A stretch of 64,000 nt of DNA from Dryas octopetala (lineage: Eukaryota > Streptophyta > Magnoliopsida > Rosales > Rosaceae), in NCBI GenBank assembly GCA_963921425.1, contig OY992839.1:8101409-8165408 (forward strand). The letters run 5' to 3'. Under the pieces are notes generated by a model. That model was not told the DNA's origin and did no database searches. It was given only the letters and a program-made list of their open reading frames with translations. A program made the translations under genes and the position numbers. Positions 9,801-19,364 of this stretch are shown here, in pieces (position 1 is the first letter of the stretch; the number at the start of each line of letters is the position of its first letter).

Positions 9801-12383
9801 CTGGTTAAAAGCATCAAGGCGGACGATCACGTCAAGGACCTCTCAGACATGTTCGGAGTCCTGAAGGAGTATCAGATGCGACTGAACCCAGCCAAATGTG
9901 TCTTTGGGGTTCGGTCAGGAAAGTTCCTAGGCTACCTGGTTAGCCAGCGGGGGATTGAAGCCAATCCGGAGAAGATCCAGGCTTTGATCAACATGAAGTC
10001 TCCAAGGACACGCAAGGAAATCCAGAGTCTAACTGGAAGAGTCGCCGCCCTGAACCGGTTCATCTCGAAATCCACCGACCGTTGCCTCCCTTTCTTCAAA
10101 GCCTTAAGGGGAGCAGGGAAGGGCATAGAATGGACCCCCCAATGCGAGCAGGCCTTTCAAGATCTGAAAAGGCACATGGGGGAACCTCCCATCTTATCCA
10201 AACCAGAGGAAGGTGAAGAACTTTTCCTCTACCTTTCAGTCTCTGACTCGGCTCTCAGCTCAGTTCTAGTGAGGGAGGTCGGCGGTGTACAACACCCCGT
10301 CTTCTATACGAGCCGAGCCCTCGCCGACGCCGAGACCAGATATCCAAAATTCGAGAAGATGGCTCTCGCCCTGGTAAGCTCGGCTCGGAAACTGAGACCC
10401 TACTTCCAGGCTCATTCAATCGTTGTCTTGACGGATCAGCCGCTCAGACAAATCCTAGCAAAGCCCGAGACTTCGGGTCGGCTCATCAAGTGGTCAATCG
10501 AGCTCGGCGAGTTTGACATCATCTACCGTCCCAGGACGGCCATCAAAGGTCAAGCCATGTCGGACTTCATCTGTGAGTCGACCACCTCGACGGAGGATCC
10601 ACCGCGCACCGACGCTATGCCAACGGCGTCCGATCCGAACACAATCGGCGAACGCGGCCAGGGTGATCTCCTCACCTGGACCCTCTATGTGGACGGATCT
10701 TCCAATGCCATGGGAAGCGGAGCCGGGCTTGTTCTGATCTCCCCAGAACAAGTTGTGATGGAGTATGCTCTTCGCTTCAGGTTTCAAGCATCAAACAATG
10801 AGGCAGAGTATGAGGCACTCATCGCCGGGCTCAGATTGGCAAAGGAGCTCGGCGCGACCAAACTAAACATCTTCAGCGACTCCCAGCTAATCGTCAATCA
10901 GATTTTGGGAGAGTATGAGACTCGAGAGCCTAGCATGACTGCTTACCTCGAGAAGACTCGTCTGCTACTTGGGAACTTCCACGAATACAGAATATCTCAA
11001 ATCCCGAGGGCAGAGAACTGCAGAGCCGACGCCTTGGCGCGCCTGGCTTCGGCCACAGACACCGGATCCGCCAGGCATGTTCCAGTCGAAATCCTGGACA
11101 GACCTAGTACCGCCGAAACCGAGGCCGCAGTTATGCAAACCGAGGCCGAGCCGAACTGGATGACGCCGATCATCACCTACTTGGTCTCCGGAATCCTTCC
11201 CCCAGAGAGGGACAAAGCACGTCTCATCAAAACCAGGTCGGCTCGGTTCAGCATGATCAATGGCCAGCTTTACAAAAGGAGTTTCTCCCTGCCTTACTTG
11301 CGGTGTGTCACTCCCCAAGAAGGTCAGGATGTGCTGAGAGAAATTCACGAGGGGATATGCGGAAACCACTCTGGAGGGAGAGCCCTTGCCTACAAGACGA
11401 TCAGACAGGGTTACTTCTGGCCAACGCTGAACAAAGACGCAGATCATCTATCTCGCGCTTGTATCAGATGCCAGCAATTTGCCGCGGTTCCCCATCAACC
11501 TCCCCAATTGCTGACCTCCATATCCAGTCCTTGGCCATTCGCGCAGTGGGGACTCGATCTGATCGGCCCTATGCCGAAGGCGAAAGGGCAAGTCACCATG
11601 GCAGTGGTGGCAGTTGACTACTTCACCAAGTGGGCCGAGGCCGAACCCCTGGCCACAACCACAGCCGAACGGATGGAGACCTTCGTCTGGAAGAACATCA
11701 TTTGCCGGTTCGGCATGCCGCACACCATCATTGCGGACAATGGCAAGCAGTTCGACTGCAACAAGTTCAGAAGTTTTTGTTCACGTCTGAACATCAACTT
11801 GCGCTTCACCGCGCCTTACCATCCGCAGTCGAACGGACAGGTCGAGGCCATCAACAAGATCATCAAGAAGAACCTCAAGACTAAACTGGACAATGCTAAG
11901 GGAAATTGGCCTGAACTCCTGCCAGAGGTGCTTTGGTCTTACCGAACTTCCTATCGCAACTCGACGAAGGAAACGCCCTATGCACTGGCGTTCGGAACTG
12001 ACGCCGTCGTCCCGGTCGAAATGGGGACTCCTTCATTCCGGACCGGCACGTACAATCCCGAGACCAATGACACCGGTCTTCGGCTTGGCCTGGACATAAT
12101 CGAGGAGAGGCGAACCGATGCCAACCTCTGCCGAGCCGCTTACCAACAGAGGGTAGCCAAATACTACAATCAAAGGGTCAGACCCAGAAGCTTCGGATTG
12201 GGCAGTCTCGTCATGAAGAAGAATCCTCTTGCCGTCAAGGAGAGTTCATTCGATCCGAACTGGACCGGACCATATAGAATCACGGGCATAGTCAAGCCCG
12301 GCACTTACAACTTGGCCACTCTGGCTGGGAAGCCTCTCAAGCATAGCTGGAACGCTGAACACTTGAAGACTTATTACCAGTAA
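6870..12383 (+). CDS. Gag-pol polyprotein of Tat copy A
   Basis: One open frame of 1,837 residues. Order by approximate residue: gag capsid-like region 195-340; a Cys/His zinc-knuckle-like segment 442-456; aspartic protease around 587 (DGGSS); reverse transcriptase 830-1,010 with YVDD at about 972; gypsy RNase H 1,105-1,230; second, archaeal-type RNase H 1,270-1,400; integrase 1,490-1,750 with an HHCC-like finger and an aspartate/glutamate core. No chromodomain follows integrase, as expected for Tat rather than chromoviruses. The frame is open throughout. Confidence 0.93.
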   Translation: MPPAEQAECLNAHRLLRQKQAAFGKHAPRNSGGNRADPNTNRRPPAQSRLGANSPAGSTETRGPIRNRLGPIASQDPSPSGAHSGRRSVSDRLGSTMIMSDRQPASERLTRQPVSERLGNQAECSGENVAEPTPPNVENLVRTLVQDQIRSVHDRLGHVEVSRGYTGRADHGEELPLPYTSRIMDAEVSRDTKPPKMDQYDGTKDPYDHLDSFRYAMEARQASEATKCRIFPSTLKGSARGWFRTLPPNSIDSFSDLRRAFLARYRVVSERLYNLNDMSLIKQQEGESLKAYLIRFNIEYTKCDDCDDRSAKNSLMQGLHAGGLRSHLMRNPPSTYDELSAEATKWARAEEWDAQVEALNPRPTSTKRKEGEVASPKPQVQSKKTRTEEPRQLLGKGPKFVQYTEYTPLNAGLETIYSKVKDQLPVAREIKGSPPDKIKEGVFCKYHSNHGHVTGDCYALRDGIETLARAGKINQFLAGGPRVPKAAPKKPTNTIDVRDAAIGSIGGGPTFVGSSNRSQKEYVRQAAQAHESLSIQAGQPSTSKRQRKNWAPVTFEPNETNEVIFPHYDPVVIVAEVAGTTIARSFVDGGSSVNILYHSAFAQMGIGEDRLETDTPALVGFGGEVVQPLGHIYLPLSLGKGPIKKTCMTYFIVVKRPSAYNIILGRPALVDLDCIVHYANLLIKCPVGDDCIVIQGDQCSARSCYAASIKQKGQLPNSQELDSIADSGRWPRAETFDFTSEPSSDSRPLPAEAWEEVPISAETPDRLVRVGTQISPEQRSAIIDFLRANAEVFAWSYDDMPGISSDVITHRLNTDPGCKPVRQKRRSYDPVRYAAMAEEVTKLQNNGFIREVNYPDWLANVVMVKKNNGKWRMCVDFTDLNRACPKDSFPLPRIDQLVDATAGHQLLSFMDAYSGYNQIMMHKSDQEGTSFITDRGMYCYKVMPFGLKNAGATYQRLVNHMFRSSIGKSVEVYVDDMLVKSIKADDHVKDLSDMFGVLKEYQMRLNPAKCVFGVRSGKFLGYLVSQRGIEANPEKIQALINMKSPRTRKEIQSLTGRVAALNRFISKSTDRCLPFFKALRGAGKGIEWTPQCEQAFQDLKRHMGEPPILSKPEEGEELFLYLSVSDSALSSVLVREVGGVQHPVFYTSRALADAETRYPKFEKMALALVSSARKLRPYFQAHSIVVLTDQPLRQILAKPETSGRLIKWSIELGEFDIIYRPRTAIKGQAMSDFICESTTSTEDPPRTDAMPTASDPNTIGERGQGDLLTWTLYVDGSSNAMGSGAGLVLISPEQVVMEYALRFRFQASNNEAEYEALIAGLRLAKELGATKLNIFSDSQLIVNQILGEYETREPSMTAYLEKTRLLLGNFHEYRISQIPRAENCRADALARLASATDTGSARHVPVEILDRPSTAETEAAVMQTEAEPNWMTPIITYLVSGILPPERDKARLIKTRSARFSMINGQLYKRSFSLPYLRCVTPQEGQDVLREIHEGICGNHSGGRALAYKTIRQGYFWPTLNKDADHLSRACIRCQQFAAVPHQPPQLLTSISSPWPFAQWGLDLIGPMPKAKGQVTMAVVAVDYFTKWAEAEPLATTTAERMETFVWKNIICRFGMPHTIIADNGKQFDCNKFRSFCSRLNINLRFTAPYHPQSNGQVEAINKIIKKNLKTKLDNAKGNWPELLPEVLWSYRTSYRNSTKETPYALAFGTDAVVPVEMGTPSFRTGTYNPETNDTGLRLGLDIIEERRTDANLCRAAYQQRVAKYYNQRVRPRSFGLGSLVMKKNPLAVKESSFDPNWTGPYRITGIVKPGTYNLATLAGKPLKHSWNAEHLKTYYQ

Positions 12384-12560
12384 AAATGTAGTTAGGATCG
12401 GGGACTGTCCGACCTAACACCCATTCCAATCAATGAAAAGATGAACACATTTCTACTCATTTTTCTTCTTATTTTTCGAAACAAACACTGGGGACTCTAC
12501 TCCTATACACTTTCTATAAAGAGGAAAGAGCTAAGTGTTTCCTTCGAAAAAATAGTAAAC

Positions 12561-12916
12561 CCATGTGCCGAGCCGAAGTGCCACTTTCGGCCCGACGCTC
12601 GGTACATTACAGACTCATCAGGTCTATAAACTCATGTGTCGAGCTGGCGCGCCATTTCCGGCCCAATGCTCGGCATATTACAGACTCATCAGGTCTATAA
12701 ACTCATGTGTCGAGCTGGCGCGCCATTTCCGGCCCGATGCTCGGCATATTACAGACTCATCAGGTCTATAAACTCATGTGTCGAGCTGGCGCGCCATTTC
12801 CGGCCCGATGCTCGGCATATTACAGACTCATCAGGTCTATAAACTCCCGTGCCGAGCTAGCGCGCCACTTTCGGCCCAATGCTCGGCATGGTACAAACTT
12901 ATCAGGTCTATAAAAA
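12561..12916 (+). repeat. 71-bp tandem array in Tat copy A
   Basis: Five head-to-tail units of 71 bp between the end of pol and the antisense gene. Each unit carries a GGCGCGCC-like palindrome, a GCTCGGC(A) word and 'CTCATCAGGTCTATAAAC'. The outer units are the most diverged. Tat/Ogre elements are known for such arrays, which can seed satellite DNA. Confidence 0.9.
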
Positions 12917-13402
12917 TCCCTGTCTGAGCCGAAGTGACTTCCTACAGTCCTAACGTTCAACAGGATATTTCTAAAAGAAAAATATACACTCCAACCAAAA
13001 CTTTCATCGTGCATGCCGAGCCGATCTGAAAGTAGGTTTGAATATTTTTCTCAAAAAACTGCATTCCTAAATATCTCAATGGGTATGCCGAGCCCATCCG
13101 AGATGACTAGGGTCTTTAAATTTTTGCTTATCCTGGTTATGCTTATCAAGCTGATCCGAAGACAAGTTCTAATTTATCATTACCATTCATTTTCATTGCG
13201 ATCGGCATGCCGAGCCGATCTCAAAATGCCTTGGTTTTTATTATGTTTTTTACTTTTATCATTTTCTTGTCCATATGTTATTGGTTATGTCTTTAGCTTA
13301 ATTTCCGAGCCGAACTGACAGCAACTTGTATCATAAAAAGAAAATACTGATAAAATTAAACAACATAAATCCAAATACAATTTGTTCAAAAATCAAATTA
13401 AA

Positions 13403-13425
13403 CCCGAGCCACACATTGGCTCGGG
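13403..13425. terminator. Conserved hairpin at the 3' end of the antisense gene
   Basis: CCCGAGCC, 7-nt loop, GGCTCGGG: a perfect 8-bp stem about 45 bp past the antisense reading frame. The same stem with a slightly different loop exists in the other Tat copy at 60,337-60,359. Position suggests an RNA 3'-end or regulatory role; that is inference. Confidence 0.45.
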
Positions 13426-13469
13426 GAGAAAAATAAAAACATAACATGACAATCAAACAAAATAAGCCA

Positions 13470-15860
13470 TCATGCAGATCGCTCGGCAGGGCCCTCCTGG
13501 ATCGGCTCGGTAGACTCCTCAGGCGTCTCCTCACCGAGCTGCACCACCTCAACCCCGCCGATCTGCATCTCATCATTGGGATCGGATTCGGGGACTGGGG
13601 GAATCGGGGTCGGCTCGTGTGCAGGCAATGGAGGATCTTCCGGAGTCGGCTCGAATTCGGCGCGGACTTGGCGATCGGGAGGAGGAAGCTCATCCTGTTG
13701 ACTTCCCTGGGTGTCTTCATCGTCCTCGGACTCGCCAAGGAATGAGACATCCCAGTCCGGCCTCTTCGATTTGATCGCCTCCAAAAGCTCCTGATACCCA
13801 TCAAAATGGGCGTCAGCCAGTGCCTGGGCGCTCGGCATTTCAGCTCGACGTCGGAGCTCGACATTCTCAATCCTCCGTTCGGCAGCCTCGACGTCTCGCT
13901 GGAGATCGCCAACATAGTGCTTCAGGTCAGCCACATTTTGCTCTGAGGATGCAAGCTCCTTGCCGAGCCGAGCGACCTCCTCCTCCTTCCCGGCCAGCCT
14001 GGACTGCAGACCCTCCGACCGTTCACGCTCGGCATTAACCGTCCGCTCGGCCTCGGCCAGCTTCTCTTTTAGCTCCAGGATTCGTGCCCGAAACCTCTCC
14101 AGTTTCGCCTCGGCATCGACGGCGGCCTTGGCAGCTTCGAACTGCCTCATGGCGAGCTGCAAGAGAAACAAACTCATTACTAATCCGAACCGAGCGAATG
14201 GACGAAATCCGAAGTAAAAGAGACTTACCAGCATGGCCTGGCGGGATGCGATCAGAGCCTGGTGGCTGAAGCCCGGCTCGCCATGATCGGTCCACAGCCC
14301 CTCCTGCACCCTCGCGGTCATCACACGTTTGAGGCCCGTGACGAATGGCTCGAGGAGGGGGTCTACCTCCACTGCCTTCAGGGGCGCCGAACCGGACGCT
14401 CCGGCACCAGAACCGCCGGGCTCGGCCCGAGCCCTCTTCTCCACCGGGGCCTCGGCCTGGGGAGCCTTCCTCTTCTCCGCTTGCCGAACCGGTCTCGGCG
14501 CAGGAGATCTAGGCTGAGCCGCCGCTGGGGCAGGAGCCTGGACCGGCTCGGCAGGGGCCCGCCCCGCTGCCTTCTTCTGGACGCTCCGAGCCGCTTTCTT
14601 CCTAAGGCGAACCTCCAGTTCGGTGGGCGCCATTCCCCTTTCGGCTCGTGGATTCCACCTGGGCACAAACCAGGAGATCCCGCTCGATCGGATCTGAGTC
14701 TCCCCGAGCAGGAACTTGGTTGACAAGTACTCTGCCGGTGAGTCCCTGATCGCGGCGATCTGGTCCTTGAGCTCGCCTCGGAGCTTGTACTTGCCCCAGC
14801 TGACTGCAAAGGCGAAACCAAAAAGAGTTAGACAAAAATATAATACAATTATTACAATACGTATGCAAATTGTCCTCGGATCGGCCCCAAACTCCCAATG
14901 CCCACCTGGAATTCTAAAAGCTCTGGGGACCCGAGCCGAGGTCATTCTGTTCGGATCGGCGAACTCCCAATCCCCAGAGACAAAGAAGTATCTTTTCTTC
15001 CATGTCTTCTGGGAGGAGGGATTCCCACCGAAGAGTGACCCCGAGTACGCCTGGAGGTTGTAGAATCCGAGCTCGCTCTGCTTCGACCTCAGCGCGTAGT
15101 TGCAGAACAGGATATCCTTGTGTGGCACACACTTGTGCACTTTGTGCCACAAGATGTGCATGGACAGGATGATCCTGTATACATTCGGGTTCAGCTGGTG
15201 TGGCGCCGCGCCGATCGTTGCGAGCCAATCCTGCAGGAAGGTGTGCAGGGGAAGCCGAACCCCATTCTCAAACATCTCCGGGTACATGGTCACCCATCCT
15301 ATTGGGGGTCGGCTCGGCTTCTCCCCCTCGGTCGGCAACCTCATCAGCACGGAGTCGGGGACTGAGTATCTATCCCTCAAGTCCCTGAGATGGTACTCGG
15401 TCATCTCGTTGGGGATCTGATCGGCCTTCCACGCCAGTTCCTCGTAGAAGTCCGGGTCGATCGGACTTCCCGTCACCCCCTGAGCCGAGGTCGACGCCTC
15501 GTGACCCCTATCCCTCTCATCCGAGCCTGAAGTGAGTCTGCTCGGGATGGTGGCGATCGGCTCGACGTCAAGAGGTTCTTCGTCACCTCCTTCGGCCGTG
15601 CCTTGTTCCCAGTCTGAACTCAATATCTCGGGGTTGTCCTGATCCCCTCGGGCTCGGCGCTCTCCACCCGGATTGCGATTCAATGCCGAGCCGGCCTCGT
15701 CCAACTCTTCGGACAACCCGTCCCAACTCGCCTCACCCGCAGGTGGGCTTCGGCTCGGCTCGGCCTCACCCGCAGTTGGGCTTCGGCTCACCTCGGCCTC
15801 ACTGTCTCCTTCAAATGCCTCCCCAGAGCCGAGCCGATCACTCGAGTCGGATCCAGACAT
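13470..15860 (-). CDS. Antisense ORF of Tat copy A (Transposase_28-type domain)
   Basis: An open frame of 796 codons from ATG 15,860, on the strand opposite to gag-pol. The N-terminal part is acidic and Ser/Gly-rich. Residues of about 135-320 resemble the plant domain filed as 'putative gypsy type transposon' (PF04195, Transposase_28), with typical Trp/Pro/Tyr-rich blocks. Then come a Pro/Ala/Arg-rich linker, a long Glu/Arg/Leu coiled coil (about 565-690) and an acidic tail. Two stretches with GT-AG borders look like introns. Antisense ORFs are known in the Tat lineage, with unknown function. The name 'transposase' is historical and should not be taken as activity. Confidence 0.75.
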   Translation of the reverse strand: MSGSDSSDRLGSGEAFEGDSEAEVSRSPTAGEAEPSRSPPAGEASWDGLSEELDEAGSALNRNPGGERRARGDQDNPEILSSDWEQGTAEGGDEEPLDVEPIATIPSRLTSGSDERDRGHEASTSAQGVTGSPIDPDFYEELAWKADQIPNEMTEYHLRDLRDRYSVPDSVLMRLPTEGEKPSRPPIGWVTMYPEMFENGVRLPLHTFLQDWLATIGAAPHQLNPNVYRIILSMHILWHKVHKCVPHKDILFCNYALRSKQSELGFYNLQAYSGSLFGGNPSSQKTWKKRYFFVSGDWEFADPNRMTSARVPRAFRIPGGHWEFGADPRTICIRIVIIVLYFCLTLFGFAFAVSWGKYKLRGELKDQIAAIRDSPAEYLSTKFLLGETQIRSSGISWFVPRWNPRAERGMAPTELEVRLRKKAARSVQKKAAGRAPAEPVQAPAPAAAQPRSPAPRPVRQAEKRKAPQAEAPVEKRARAEPGGSGAGASGSAPLKAVEVDPLLEPFVTGLKRVMTARVQEGLWTDHGEPGFSHQALIASRQAMLVSLFYFGFRPFARFGLVMSLFLLQLAMRQFEAAKAAVDAEAKLERFRARILELKEKLAEAERTVNAERERSEGLQSRLAGKEEEVARLGKELASSEQNVADLKHYVGDLQRDVEAAERRIENVELRRRAEMPSAQALADAHFDGYQELLEAIKSKRPDWDVSFLGESEDDEDTQGSQQDELPPPDRQVRAEFEPTPEDPPLPAHEPTPIPPVPESDPNDEMQIGGVEVVQLGEETPEESTEPIQEGPAERSA

Positions 15861-16500
15861 TACTAACAGTTTTTCAACTTTCTCTCTCTCACTTTATGGA
15901 TCAAAAAGCTCTTTTTCTCAAGAACACCAAGAACACACCCAGAAAACCCGAAAAACACAAAAACTCAGAAAGGAGGAGAATCACTTACTGGTTTTCCTCC
16001 GCCCAAAGTCTCCGCCCCTTACACACTCGGAACCACCTCGCCCACGACCGTGTCTAGTCAAAATCGGGATCGGACAACCTCTCAGACGGCGGTGAGAGAT
16101 TGAAGTTCGCGGCGAGAGAGAGAGGTTTCACAGAGAGAGGAAGAAACTGAAGATGAAAGTGTGAAGGAAGAGAGAGAAAGGCATGATTTATACCCCCATG
16201 CAAACTGATCTCAGCCCTTCATTTCTGGCGCTTCACATGCCAGATCTTGACACCTGTCAAGCATTCAAAAATACCCATAACGAGGTGACCCTTACGTTCC
16301 CCCATGCAGAAATCAAACGTCCCTTCACCTGTCCCTGAGATATTTTGGGCCAATCACAAGTCGTCATGTGTTCGGATCTTCGGGAACATGGGCTTGTTGG
16401 GTTCGGCTCGGATCAAGCAACATGCCAATCTTTAGCAGGACCCTCACACTTCAACTTCCAATCCACCACTGTCCGCTCGGATCGGAAGCTGGGGGACTCC

Positions 16501-17559
16501 TGTTTGTGGGAAAAACCCACACTGATCCAACGACCAATCCTGGTTGGACACGTGGCTGGTCAACGCCCACCTCGGATTTGACTCTCAGTAGTCAAACTTT
16601 GGCCCCCACGTCATCACCGATTAGCATTTCCTTTGCCAGCTCAGTCCGGCCCTCCGTGCCGGACTCCTATGTTCGGTCCGAGCCGAACCCGGGATCTTCC
16701 GAAGGGATCGAGTGTCCATCTCTCCGCAGTCATCCCAGTTCGGCTCGGCACCGAAGTGACCTCCTTTCGAATTCTGACGTCAGCCCGTTAGAGCTCGGAG
16801 GAACCCCTATCTCTATGTTCGGCTCGATCCGGGATCCCATTCCCGATCCGATCACACATAGACTCCATGCATACGCAGATAGAACATCTGTTCGGCTCGG
16901 CTCGGCTCGGCTCTCCGCCGTCATTCCCAGGAAGATCACGCTAGGACGAACCGCCACACTTGAATGCACCTGACACAATCTTCTGACAGATAGAATATCA
17001 GGCTTGCATTCATGACTACTGGTGGAGTTTGCCTGATCCTTCCAACCTTGCATTTAATGGGGCATTCAATGCAGCATTGAATGCTGAGGAAGCAAGCAGC
17101 TGAGCATACAACTAGGCCTGACCAGATGCGTGGATCTCTGGCAACCACTCATTCACATGCAGGTAACTTATTCATTAAGTCTTCCTTTGCCTATATAAGG
17201 CACCACATATGCACAAAATGAGGCATCTAGCAATCTACCAATATACACGCAAAACACTTGCATTCCTTTCTACAAAAGAGCCTACCCAACTTGCTGAGAA
17301 TAACCCAGAACATTTGCCTTGTTCTTCCCATTCTCCCAAGTTCCTCCTTTGTTCTTCCTCACCCACCATCAAACACCACCACTGATTTCATCATCGGAGT
17401 GTGTTTGGCTGGTACCACACCGGTCCATCTCCTTTGATCTTGTTTTTGTCTACAGGAAGATCTCAACCAGCATCCACTTCATCATCCAGCAAAGCACCTG
17501 ATCAGCCAGATCAGCATATCTAAGTTGTTGCATCTACCTTACGAGAATTTGCATCAACA
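16501..17559 (+). repeat. 3' LTR of Tat copy A
   Basis: 1,059 bp, same ends as the 5' LTR, preceded by a short purine-rich GGGGGACTCC tract. One substitution was noticed against the 5' LTR. Followed by the GGTTG target duplicate. Confidence 0.95.
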
Positions 17560-17891
17560 GGTTGTTTTTAATTTACTGTTTCTTTTGAGTTTTAAAAAGT
17601 AAATTATATTTTCATCTTTGTACCACCAAAGTCGGTTCTAAGATTCTGAGTAGGAATCATAAAAATGAAATCATTTACATCTACATTCACCTGATTTTTT
17701 TTTATTTTTTTTCGATAAATACTCATATAAATAACTATAATATATAAGAAGTCTATAAAATTTGGGGTCTTAAGCATTTGGAAGATATGGCAAAAAAAAA
17801 AAAAAAAAAGCATTTGGAAGCTACATTAATTTATCTATTTCCCATTACAATCATACATGCTTCCATTCCAATATAATTTCCATGCACTGCA

Positions 17892-19027
17892 CAGTGGCGG
17901 AGCCAGGAATTTCATGTAGTGGGGCACCATATAATGTTTTTGAATTCATATTGCTTTTAAATATGTTTTTTTAAATGTAAAATTGTTGCTTGGGAAAATT
18001 AGAGTTTAGCCCTTCTAACAATTTTTATTTAAAAAAACACTTTATGACTTTTTTTTTCCCAAATAAAGTCCTTATTTTTTCTAAATAAAACCCTTTGACC
18101 ATTGCCTTGTCTAAAAAATATGTCATTATTTTTTTATTTTTTAAGGATATAAGGTACGGGTTCACCTCATACTTTCCTAGGGTATAGAATGAGGTTTGTG
18201 GATGCTGCATGTTAGGTCTTAACTTTGGAGCCCAAAATTTTATAGTTAAAACTTAATATAAAGCAGATAAACCAGAGCTTGAGAAGAAGTAAAAATGCAC
18301 TACCGAACACTCGAAAATAATTGCCAAGGGCTCGACACTTGGTATATGTGAAAAAATTGAAACTAATGGACCAATATTATGTAATATAAAATGGTTACAA
18401 TATTATTGGACTTTAGTTAGAATTTTAAAAGTCATAAGACTTTATTCAGTAAATTATTAAATTAAATGACCTAAATAGAAGTTTTCCTTATTTCTTTCAT
18501 GAAATTCAGACAAAAGAAAGAAATCTTGTTATTATTAGAACTAATTTCACAAACAAGAAAATTAAAAGAAATAACTTGTTCGTAAGTTAATCACCAAGTA
18601 TCAACAACAAAATTAAGCTTTTGTTTTATATATAAAATAAGCAATGACAAAACAAAGTGTTCAAGGTTAATAATCTGAATCAATATTATTAATTCCCAAT
18701 AGGAAGTATTTATACATATACAAGTGAGGGACTAAATAGCAATACAAGCTATTCCTATATATTACAAGTATAGCCGTATAAACTAGGAAACTTAACAAGC
18801 AAGACATATCAATTTTCTTTTTTGAAAAACATATAATAAATTATGTGGGTTTACACATACATGTGTAGAAACAATATGTTTTTATCACAAATATGACAAT
18901 GTTGAGAAAAAAAAAATATCATATGCACAAAAAGCTGAGGAAGAACGTAACAAAAAAAAATCACAATTGTGAGAAGTGAGCGGTGGGGCCCGGTGTCCCT
19001 CTTGGGCCCCATGTGGTTCCGCCACTG
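17892..19027. mobile_element. hAT-like non-autonomous element in U2
   Basis: 13-bp terminal inverted repeats CAGTGGCGGAGCC / CAGTGGCGGAACC bound 1,136 bp of AT-rich DNA with no transposase. Flanking octamers GCACTGCA and ACCCTGCA agree at 6 of 8 positions, compatible with an old hAT target duplication. CAGTGGCGGA ends are common in plant hAT families. Absent from U1. Confidence 0.6.
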
Positions 19028-19364
19028 ACCCTGCAACTTTAAACTTGACCTCACTATCGCAAACCGCAAACACCCTTTAATTAGTAAACAATTAATTTTA
19101 TTATTCTCTTTCAACTTCAATCTTTGAAACATTTCAAATATTATGGGAATACATAGTAAACATAACTACAAAGAACAAGAATAATTAATACATGATGATG
19201 ATGATGATCAACTTATCAACTACATTATTTGTCTCAAAACTTTATACCAAGTCTCGTTATTTGCCCAAAATGAAAGGTATAATTATAACTATGCAAAGAA
19301 AAGGCTCCATATATTGCGAGAAGAAGTATTAAGTATGTCTTTAATGCCTTGATCAAGATCAGAA

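Larger units (their letters stand above)
5302..17559 (+). mobile_element. Tat-lineage Ty3/gypsy LTR retrotransposon, copy A, looks whole
   Basis: About 12.26 kb, bounded by 1,059-bp LTRs and a perfect 5-bp target duplication GGTTG (5,297-5,301 and 17,560-17,564). Order: LTR, primer site beginning TGGCGCC, short leading ORF, gag-pol with a second RNase H, 71-bp tandem array, antisense gene, LTR. A second RNase H after the gypsy RNase H, an array downstream of pol and an antisense ORF are marks of the Tat/Ogre/Retand branch. I saw a single difference between the LTRs, so insertion is very recent, probably well under 0.5 million years. It looks whole; I see no obvious break in gag-pol. It landed inside the third phytocyanin unit. 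Confidence 0.95.

Noticed and set aside
12561-12916. Regular 71-bp repeats considered as a CRISPR-like array
   Set aside because: Repeats are head-to-tail without spacers, inside a plant retrotransposon.
13470-15860. Taking the antisense frame as a captured host gene
   Set aside because: Its domain is known only from plant Ty3/gypsy elements and it recurs in the same place in both copies.
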